57,847 nt of DNA from contig JACRJX010000001.1 in assembly GCA_016235595.1 (NCBI GenBank), positions 1 to 57,847 of the forward strand, in the 5' to 3' direction. Positions within the stretch are counted from its first letter, which is position 1. Every line of letters begins with the position of its first letter. Both the position numbers and the translations under genes were made by a program. The notes under the pieces are model-generated. The model ran no database searches, was not told the DNA's origin, and saw only the letters and a program-made list of their open reading frames with translations. The DNA is from Verrucomicrobiota bacterium. Lineage in GTDB: Bacteria > Verrucomicrobiota > Verrucomicrobiia > CAIQCK01. Below are positions 51,994 to 57,847 of this stretch, piece after piece.

Positions 51994-53739
51994 TCACTTG
52001 ATCTTCAGACTCTCGCCGTTGAAGAACTCCACGCAACGCGCGATCTCCGGCAGCGAGTCGGGCCCACCGCAGGGATACTCGATGCCGAACATCGTCGGCC
52101 GGATGCCGAGCCGGCGCATCTCGTGGAGAACCCCGCCGATCTTGCCGTCGCCGCTGCCCCACGGCACGTCGCGGCCGGCAAGGCTTCGCTCGCTCACGTC
52201 GTGCATGTGGACGGTGATAAGACGCTCCCCGAGCGTCTGCAACGCCTGCATCGAATCGATGCCGCAACGCAGCCAGCAACCGAGGTCGCCGCACGCACCG
52301 ATCCGTTTGCTGCGGGCTGCGCACGCCTTCAACACGCCTTCCGGCTGCCAGTAGCGCGGCGTGTCCTTCTGGTCGAGGTTGTGGATGGCCACGTTGATGT
52401 CAAAGGCATCCGCGAACTTCTCGATCATGTCGAGCGTCTCCGGCGCTGGCGCGGACATGATCGTTTCGACGCCGATCTTCCGCGCAAACTCGAATACGCG
52501 CCGGCAACCGGCTTCGTCGCCCGGGATCTTGTGGATGTAGTACGTCAGCAACCGCACGCCGGCCGCGTCGAGTTTCAGCCGGATTTGCCGTTGTTCGTCG
52601 TCGGTGAGTTGCGGATCGAAGTTCTTCGGGATTTCCTGGCTGACCTTTTGGGAATCCATCCCGCCCATGAATAGCACGCCGAGCTGCGCGGTCTTCTCGA
52701 TCGCCTCGAACATCGTGGACTTCTGGAATGTGCCGGCCTCGACGCCCAGCCGCCAGCCGAGCTTTTCCTGCGCACGGATGGCCGGCGTTAGTTTGCCGCT
52801 CGGAATGGTCGGGCAGGGGAGATCGCCCAGCACGAACTGCGCCGCAGCGAGATAGAACCGCAGCATCGTCGCATCCCAAAAGATGGACGGGTTGTGAGCG
52901 ATGGTGCAGTAGAACGTGCGCCCGCGGCCGTAGTTCCGCGCCCAGGCGAGAGCGTAGTCGTTGTCGGCGCGTTCCATCCGGGTGCGCTTGCCGCCCTCGG
53001 TGAGATCGGTCTTCGCCGTGTCTATGCTGAAGAGCACGCGCAGACGGTCGCGCGAATACGGCTCGTGGACACGGAAGAACTCCGAGCGATACTCGAAACC
53101 CTTGCCGCCGAAAGGCTGGTTCAGCGGATGCTCCGGGTCATCGAGCTTGATGAACACATGCTCGGTGTTGACGCGGTGGTTTGCGCCGCGCCCGCCGATC
53201 ATGACGCCAAATTCGGGCCAATCTTCCTTCGCGCCCGGCCAGCGCGTGAACGCCACCGAGGTGCCGTGGACGCCCATCATTCCGCCGCCGGCATACACGA
53301 ACTCGACGAGGCTCTGCCGCAGCGCGGGATCTTCGAAAAGATTGCCGACGTTGTTGTTGAAGAAGACCGCGTCGAATTGCCGCAGGCTCTCCGGCTGGAA
53401 CACCACCGGGTCGCGGCTCACCACTGTCTCAAACGCGCCCGTCTTCCGGCCCATCAACTCGAACGCGAGATTGGCGGTGGGGATGGAAGGATGCCCGCCG
53501 TAGTTGACGTTGAGGCCGAAGATTAGGAGCTTGCGCGGTTTGCGCGGCGTCGCAAATGCCTTTGTCGGAATCGCCGCCTCCACTTTCTGCCGCTCCGAGA
53601 GTTCCGCCTCTGCCGCGAACAACCGCGGCATCGCGAGCATACCCGCCCCTGTCGCTGCGCTGCCGAGGAACTTGCGTCGTGTGATGTGATGAGTGTGCAT
53701 GTTCACGAGATGATTATGGGTGTCTGTCTGCGTCCGCAT
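51994..53739 (-). CDS. Tat-exported ThuA domain / xylose-isomerase-like TIM-barrel fusion
   Basis: 581 residues from the ATG at 53739, with GTGAGG before it; the twin-arginine motif 'ITRRKFLGSAATGAG' follows. The N-terminal half is ThuA-like ('KLLIFGLNVNYGGHPSIPTA', 'FDAVFFNNNVGNLF', 'GGGMMGVHGTSVAF', 'GRGRTFYCTIAHNPSIF'). The C-terminal half is a sugar-phosphate isomerase/epimerase-type TIM barrel ('AAGVRLLTYYIHKIPGD', 'NVAIHNLDQKDTPRYW', 'VHMHDVSE', 'MFGIEYPCGG'), with His/Glu/Asp metal ligands. Both domains are frequent in Verrucomicrobiota sugar clusters but usually occur as separate proteins. Role: probably trehalose-like or other sugar handling in the periplasm (inference). Confidence 0.85.
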   Translation of the reverse strand: MRTQTDTHNHLVNMHTHHITRRKFLGSAATGAGMLAMPRLFAAEAELSERQKVEAAIPTKAFATPRKPRKLLIFGLNVNYGGHPSIPTANLAFELMGRKTGAFETVVSRDPVVFQPESLRQFDAVFFNNNVGNLFEDPALRQSLVEFVYAGGGMMGVHGTSVAFTRWPGAKEDWPEFGVMIGGRGANHRVNTEHVFIKLDDPEHPLNQPFGGKGFEYRSEFFRVHEPYSRDRLRVLFSIDTAKTDLTEGGKRTRMERADNDYALAWARNYGRGRTFYCTIAHNPSIFWDATMLRFYLAAAQFVLGDLPCPTIPSGKLTPAIRAQEKLGWRLGVEAGTFQKSTMFEAIEKTAQLGVLFMGGMDSQKVSQEIPKNFDPQLTDDEQRQIRLKLDAAGVRLLTYYIHKIPGDEAGCRRVFEFARKIGVETIMSAPAPETLDMIEKFADAFDINVAIHNLDQKDTPRYWQPEGVLKACAARSKRIGACGDLGCWLRCGIDSMQALQTLGERLITVHMHDVSERSLAGRDVPWGSGDGKIGGVLHEMRRLGIRPTMFGIEYPCGGPDSLPEIARCVEFFNGESLKIK

Positions 53740-53857
53740 CGTAGCCTCACGCCGCCGGACGGCAAGCGCAGATTGGGCCATCTCAGGAAGATTCCATGCA
53801 AACAGTCGTTGCCGCCCGCGCCCGTCCGCGTATCATGCCGGCCAACCGCGGCAAACC

Positions 53858-54889
53858 ATGAACGCAAACACATCCAAGCCGCTGCTGCTTCTGGCCTTCC
53901 TGGCTCTGGCGACGCCGGGCGGCGCGGCCGATTCGCTGGAGTTCCAACCGGGCGAGGTCTGGCTCGACACGAGTGGCAAGGCCATCAACGCTCACGGCGG
54001 CGGCATGTTGTTCCACGCGGGCACTTACTACTGGTATGGCGAGAACAAGGAAGGGCGCACGTGGTTGCCGGAATCCACGAAGGCGTGGGAAGGTTCCCGC
54101 GTGGATGTCACCGGCGTGCGCTGCTATTCGTCGCAGGATTTGCTTCGCTGGAAGGACGAAGGCCTTGTGTTGCGCGCCGTGCCGGACGACCCGGCGCACG
54201 ACCTGCATCCGTCGAAGGTCTGCGAACGGCCGAAGGTTGTCTTCAACGCGCGCACGAAGAAGTTTGTGATGTGGATGCATATCGACAGCGAGGATTACAA
54301 GGCTGCGCGCGCCGGTGTGGCCGTGGCTGATTCGCCGACGGGACCGTTCCGCTACGTCGAGAGCGTGCGGCCTGAGGGACAGTACAGCCGCGACCAGACG
54401 CTGTTCCAGGACGACGACGGCAAGGCCTATCGCATCTACTCCTCCGAAAACAACAAGACCACCTACATCTCGCTGCTGACCGATGACTATCTCAAGCACA
54501 GCGGCAAGTTCGCCCGCGTTTTCGAGGGCCGGCACATGGAAGCGCAGGTCGTCTTCAAACACGCCGGCAAATACTGGTTCATCGCGTCGGGCTGCACCGG
54601 CTGGGCTCCGAACACCGCGCGCTCGGCCGTTGCCGATTCGATCTGGGGGCCGTGGACCGAGCTTGGCAACCCGTGCCGCGGCCCGGAGGCGGAAATCACG
54701 TTTCGCGGCCAGAGCACGTTTGTGTTTCCTGTCGCAGGGAGAAAAGATACATTCATTTTCATGGCCGACCGTTGGAACAAGACAAACCTCGCCGACTCGC
54801 GCCACCTCTGGCTGCCGCTCCAGTTCAAGGATGGCCGGCCGGTTGTCGAATGGCGTGAAAAGTGGAACCTGTCGTTCTTTGCACACTGA
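53858..54889 (+). CDS. Glycoside hydrolase family 43-like protein
   Basis: 343 residues from the ATG at 53858. Signal peptide ends near GGAAD. Five-bladed propeller landmarks: 'DTSGKAINAHGGGMLFHAGT' followed by 'YYWYGE', 'CYSSQDLLRWKDEG', 'CERPKVVFNARTKKFVMWMH', 'SRDQTLFQDDDGKAYRIY' and 'HMEAQVVFKHAGKYWFIASG' followed by 'CTGWAPN'. The last, with Glu228, carries the general acid of GH43 enzymes. The pattern resembles GH43 exo-galactanase-type members. It is 16 bases upstream of the GH-A glycosidase on the same strand, so the two form an operon. Confidence 0.88.
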   Translation: MNANTSKPLLLLAFLALATPGGAADSLEFQPGEVWLDTSGKAINAHGGGMLFHAGTYYWYGENKEGRTWLPESTKAWEGSRVDVTGVRCYSSQDLLRWKDEGLVLRAVPDDPAHDLHPSKVCERPKVVFNARTKKFVMWMHIDSEDYKAARAGVAVADSPTGPFRYVESVRPEGQYSRDQTLFQDDDGKAYRIYSSENNKTTYISLLTDDYLKHSGKFARVFEGRHMEAQVVFKHAGKYWFIASGCTGWAPNTARSAVADSIWGPWTELGNPCRGPEAEITFRGQSTFVFPVAGRKDTFIFMADRWNKTNLADSRHLWLPLQFKDGRPVVEWREKWNLSFFAH

Positions 54890-54904
54890 GCCTTGATCAC
54901 GAAA

Positions 54905-56026
54905 ATGAACAAACACTGCCTCATCCTCGCATCCCTCCTGTCACTCATCATCGTCACGCCGGCTCACACTGCCGACGCCCCCGGTCGCTGGCCCGCCAAG
55001 AAGGCCAACGCGTGGCTCGACGAACATGGCTGGCTGCTCGGCTGCAACTACATCCCCAGCACCGCCATCAATCAACTGGAGATGTTCCAAGCCGACACGT
55101 TCGACCTCGCCACCAACGACCGCGAATTGGGCTGGGCCGCGTCGCTCGGCTTCAACTCCGTGCGCGTGTTCCTGCACCACCTGCTGTGGGAGCAGGATTC
55201 GAAAGGCTTTCTCGACCGGCTGGACAAATTCCTCGCCGTCGCTGACAAGCATGGCATCGGCGTGATGTTCGTGCTCTTCGATTCCTGCTGGGACCCGTTC
55301 CCGAAGCTTGGCAAGCAACGCGAACCCAAACCCGGCGTTCACAATTCCGGCTGGGTGCAGACGCCCGGCGCCGACGTGCTCAAGGACCCAGCCCGCCACG
55401 CCGCGTTGCGCGACTACGTCGTTGGGGTCGTCAGCCGTTTTCGCGATGACCGGCGCGTGCAGGTCTGGGACGTCTGGAACGAGCCAAGCAATCGCAACGA
55501 CAGCGCCTACGGCGCGCACGAGCCAAAAGACAAGGTCGCTGCTGTGCAGTCATTGCTGCCGAAGGCGTTCGCGTGGGCGCGCGAGGCGCGGCCAACGCAG
55601 CCGCTCACCAGCGGCGTCTGGCAGGGCAACTGGGCCAACCCCGCCAAATTGCAGCCGATGGATGTCATCCAGATCGGGAATTCCGATATCATCAGCTTTC
55701 ACAGCTACGGCAAACTCAATGACCTGAAACTGTGCGTTCAACATCTCCGCCGTTACGATCGTCCGGTCCTTTGCACCGAGTACATGTCGCGCGGCAACGG
55801 CAGTTTCTTCGAGCCGCACCTCGGGTGGATGAAGGAGCAGCGCGTCGCCGCCTACAACTGGGGCCTCGTCTCCGGCAAGACACAAACGATCTACCCGTGG
55901 GACAGTTGGAAGAAGACCTACGCCAGCGAACCGCCGCTCTGGTTCCACGACATCTTCCGCGCCGACGGCAAGCCGTATCGTGAAGAGGAAGTCCTTTATA
56001 TCCGCAAGGTCACCGGCAAGAAGTGA
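54905..56026 (+). CDS. Clan GH-A glycoside hydrolase (GH5-like, exported)
   Basis: 373 residues from the ATG at 54905. Signal peptide ends near AHTAD. TIM-barrel landmarks: 'LGFNSVRVFLHHLLWEQD', 'IGVMFVLFDSCWDPF', 'VQVWDVWNEPSNRND' with acid/base Glu193, 'DIISFHSYG' and 'RPVLCTEYMSRGNG' with nucleophile Glu292. The Glu-Glu pair, 'NEP' and 'TEY' are the clan GH-A signature. Subfamily and substrate (cellulose, mannan or others) cannot be fixed from sequence alone. Probably cotranscribed with the GH43 gene. Confidence 0.9.
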   Translation: MNKHCLILASLLSLIIVTPAHTADAPGRWPAKKANAWLDEHGWLLGCNYIPSTAINQLEMFQADTFDLATNDRELGWAASLGFNSVRVFLHHLLWEQDSKGFLDRLDKFLAVADKHGIGVMFVLFDSCWDPFPKLGKQREPKPGVHNSGWVQTPGADVLKDPARHAALRDYVVGVVSRFRDDRRVQVWDVWNEPSNRNDSAYGAHEPKDKVAAVQSLLPKAFAWAREARPTQPLTSGVWQGNWANPAKLQPMDVIQIGNSDIISFHSYGKLNDLKLCVQHLRRYDRPVLCTEYMSRGNGSFFEPHLGWMKEQRVAAYNWGLVSGKTQTIYPWDSWKKTYASEPPLWFHDIFRADGKPYREEEVLYIRKVTGKK

Positions 56027-56120
56027 CGCGCCCACTGACACAGCCTTGCACGGATCGGCCGACCGTGGTTGAGTGCTGGCTGGTGGTTGCGAAGACGTGC
56101 CCATGCGAGGATGTTGCGTT

Positions 56121-57029
56121 ATGACATCGACACTGTGCAAATTATTGACGCTGCTGCTGCCTGCAGCGCTCTTCCTTCTGCCATCGAATGCGCTCGCCGG
56201 CGACGAACTGATTATTTGTGGTTGGGACGAGGTGTTCGCTCTGAAAGTCGGCGCATCGGACAAGATTTCCACAAATAGAGTCTGGTCATGGCGGGCCAAG
56301 GACTGTCCAAATCTGCCGGAGCAACTCCGCAACAAGTTCGGCAGCACAGACGAGTGCAAACCGGTGGAGGGCGGGAAGAAGATTCTGATCACATCCTCCG
56401 GCGGCGGTGTGGCGCTGGTGGAGCGGGCGAGTGGCAAGGCGCTGTTCTCTGCCTTCGTCGGCAACGCGCATTCGGCGGAGATGCTGCCTCACAACCGCGT
56501 GGTGGTGGCAGGCTCGACCCATGCGGAAGGGAACCGGCTCGCCGTGTTCGACCTGGGCAAGCCGGCAGAGGCGGTTTCCACCACGGAGTTGTATTCGGCT
56601 CACGGAGTGGTGTGGGATGAGAAACGGCAAACGTTGTGGGCGTTGGGGTATGATCAACTGAACGGCTACCGGCTGGCCAACTGGGCCGGCACGGAACCGA
56701 AACTCCACATGGCGGATTCCTATCCGCTGCCGGACCCGGGTGGACACGATCTGCAACTCGCACCCAATCGTGACGTCCTGGTGCTGACCACCGGTTCGCA
56801 CGTCTATGTGTTCAGTCTCGAGCGCCGGGCGTTTTTTCCTCACATGACTTGGGGGAACAAAGGCGGCGTCAAGTGCGTCAGCATCCATCCCAAGACAGGA
56901 CTGACCACCCTCATTCAAGGCAGCAACCGCCAATGGTGGAGCGACACAGTGCACTGGCTGGATTTCGAGATAGCGTTGAAGTTGCCCGGCGAACGGCTCT
57001 ACAAGGCGCGCTGGAACGTGACGGAATAG
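56121..57029 (+). CDS. Exported beta-propeller-like protein of unknown function (DUF6528-like)
   Basis: 302 residues from the ATG at 56121, with CGAGGA about nine bases upstream; the codons before it do not fit a signal peptide. A long hydrophobic signal (LLTLLLPAALFLLPSNALAG) is followed by repeating strands with Trp/Gly/Asp turns ('ELIICGWDEVFALKV', 'SAHGVVWDEKRQTLWALGYD', 'GGHDLQLAPNRDVLVLTTG', 'VKCVSIHPKTGL'). This fits a six- or seven-bladed propeller; from memory it resembles the DUF6528 family. No catalytic motif is recognised. It may bind a sugar or act with the preceding glycosidases. Confidence 0.7.
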   Translation: MTSTLCKLLTLLLPAALFLLPSNALAGDELIICGWDEVFALKVGASDKISTNRVWSWRAKDCPNLPEQLRNKFGSTDECKPVEGGKKILITSSGGGVALVERASGKALFSAFVGNAHSAEMLPHNRVVVAGSTHAEGNRLAVFDLGKPAEAVSTTELYSAHGVVWDEKRQTLWALGYDQLNGYRLANWAGTEPKLHMADSYPLPDPGGHDLQLAPNRDVLVLTTGSHVYVFSLERRAFFPHMTWGNKGGVKCVSIHPKTGLTTLIQGSNRQWWSDTVHWLDFEIALKLPGERLYKARWNVTE

Positions 57030-57208
57030 GGACGCGCCCGGCTTCGATGCGGACGAGCCGGCGCGGACGTCGCGCGAGTTGTTATTGCCGCTCCATCAAC
57101 TATGCGTCATCATGGGCGACGGCCTGAACCGCATCATGAAGGCCATGACCCGACGTGACTTCATCCAAAGGATGACGGTGACGCGGGTGCGAACCAAAAG
57201 GAAACATC

Positions 57209-57847
57209 ATGAGCACATCGGATGGAGGACTTCGCCGGCTTCACGGCCGTAGAGCGTGTCTTCAAGGCAAGATCGTGGTGGCCGGACCGTGCAGCGTGGA
57301 GTCCGAGCAGCAGATCATGGAGGCCGCGCTGCAACTGGGCAAGCAGGGCATCAGCGCGTTGCGCGGCGGCATCTGGAAACCGCGCACCCGCCCCGGCTCT
57401 TTTCAAGGCATCGGCGAGGCCGCTTTGCCGTGGCTCAAGGCGGCCGGCAAAGCCGCGAAACTTCCCGTCGCGTGCGAGGTGGCCCAGCCCGCGCACGTGG
57501 ACGCTTGTCTCGCGCATGGCATTGATATTCTGTGGATCGGCGCGCGCACGACCGTCAATCCGTTCTCGGTACAGGCGCTGGCGGATCGCCTGCGCGGCGT
57601 GGACCTGCCGGTGATGGTGAAGAACCCGGTCAATCCTGACCTCGAACTCTGGATGGGCGCCATCGAACGGTTGCGCCGTGCCGGCGTCACGAAGATCGCT
57701 GCCATTCATCGCGGTTTCTCAACGGCGCGCGAAACGATCTACCGCAATGAACCGATCTGGCGCATCCCGCTGGAACTGCGCCGCCGGATGCCGGAAATTC
57801 CGCTGATCTGCGATCCCAGCCACATGGGCGGCACGCAGGAACTGCTC
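57209..57847 (+). CDS. 3-deoxy-7-phosphoheptulonate (DAHP) synthase, probably with a C-terminal type II chorismate mutase; cut by the window edge
   Basis: 213 residues are visible. AAAAGGA lies six bases before the ATG. It makes DAHP from erythrose 4-phosphate and phosphoenolpyruvate, the first step of the shikimate pathway. 'IVVAGPCSVESEQQI', 'LRGGIWKPRTRPGSFQG', 'ILWIGARTTVNPFSVQAL', 'MVKNPVNPDLELW', 'AAIHRGFSTARETIYRN' and 'LICDPSHMGG' match the DAHP/chorismate-mutase type of Bacteroidota and Verrucomicrobiota, in which a short type II chorismate mutase follows. The mutase part would lie beyond base 57847. The N-terminus is about ten residues shorter than in those relatives. Confidence 0.88.
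   Translation, partial: MSTSDGGLRRLHGRRACLQGKIVVAGPCSVESEQQIMEAALQLGKQGISALRGGIWKPRTRPGSFQGIGEAALPWLKAAGKAAKLPVACEVAQPAHVDACLAHGIDILWIGARTTVNPFSVQALADRLRGVDLPVMVKNPVNPDLELWMGAIERLRRAGVTKIAAIHRGFSTARETIYRNEPIWRIPLELRRRMPEIPLICDPSHMGGTQELL

Noticed and set aside
26262..57847. tRNA, rRNA, insertion sequences
   Set aside because: No cloverleaf-like or rRNA segment, transposase or terminal inverted repeat with target duplication was recognised by eye; a covariance search could still find a small RNA.

Overview
The window looks like a chromosomal segment of a GC-rich Gram-negative bacterium of the Planctomycetota-Verrucomicrobiota-Chlamydiota group, most likely Verrucomicrobiota. This is inferred from the gene content: a giant autotransporter-type beta-strand repeat protein, an FGly sulfatase, Tat-exported Gfo/Idh/MocA proteins, ThuA and TIM-barrel sugar proteins, a hydrazine-synthase-A-like cytochrome, homospermidine synthase and a Bacteroidetes/Verrucomicrobia-type DAHP synthase. 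No rRNA or other phylogenetic marker is present, so the phylum is not proven.

Region 1 (1-26262, minus strand) is a single open reading frame that runs off the left edge. It has an N-terminal export signal and at least 8,754 codons without a stop. It is built from autotransporter-associated beta-strand repeats, three tandem super-modules of about 3.4-3.6 kb, two PA14 domains, and two different repeat families near the visible C-terminal end. All long plus-strand frames in this region are antisense shadows.

Region 2 (26263-36075) starts with a 517-bp non-coding leader. It then holds rSAM1, an HzsA-like cytochrome and PPi-dependent phosphofructokinase on the minus strand, divergent from icd (plus). 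SlyD, a second B12-radical SAM paralogue and an outer-membrane SphA-type protein follow.

Region 3 (36816-42297) holds a homospermidine operon (hss plus ornithine decarboxylase) with a good sigma70-like promoter, a decayed SGNH hydrolase, a YceI protein, an oxidoreductase and a small Cys-rich exported protein.

Region 4 (42373-49179) holds a Nudix hydrolase, a sulfatase, a URO-D/methyltransferase-family gene coupled to a 58-aa protein, an AT-richer gene with a HEPN-like RNase motif, and nfnAB (electron-bifurcating transhydrogenase).

Region 5 (49299-57847) is mainly carbohydrate-related: a Tat oxidoreductase, a pectate-lyase-like beta-helix protein, a ThuA/TIM fusion, a GH43, a GH-A clan glycosidase and a secreted propeller-like protein. 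An aromatic-pathway gene (DAHP synthase) is cut by the right edge.

Taken together, the exported glycosidases, sulfatase and oxidoreductases suggest breakdown of plant or algal polysaccharide, and the PA14-bearing giant protein could bind glycans or surfaces. PPi-PFK together with NfnAB hints at an energy-limited or fermentative lifestyle. These functional links are inference. The most unusual object is the giant gene. Secondary points of interest are the HEPN-like gene, the coupled 58-aa protein, and a slippery A-AAA-AAG site in the broken SGNH gene.
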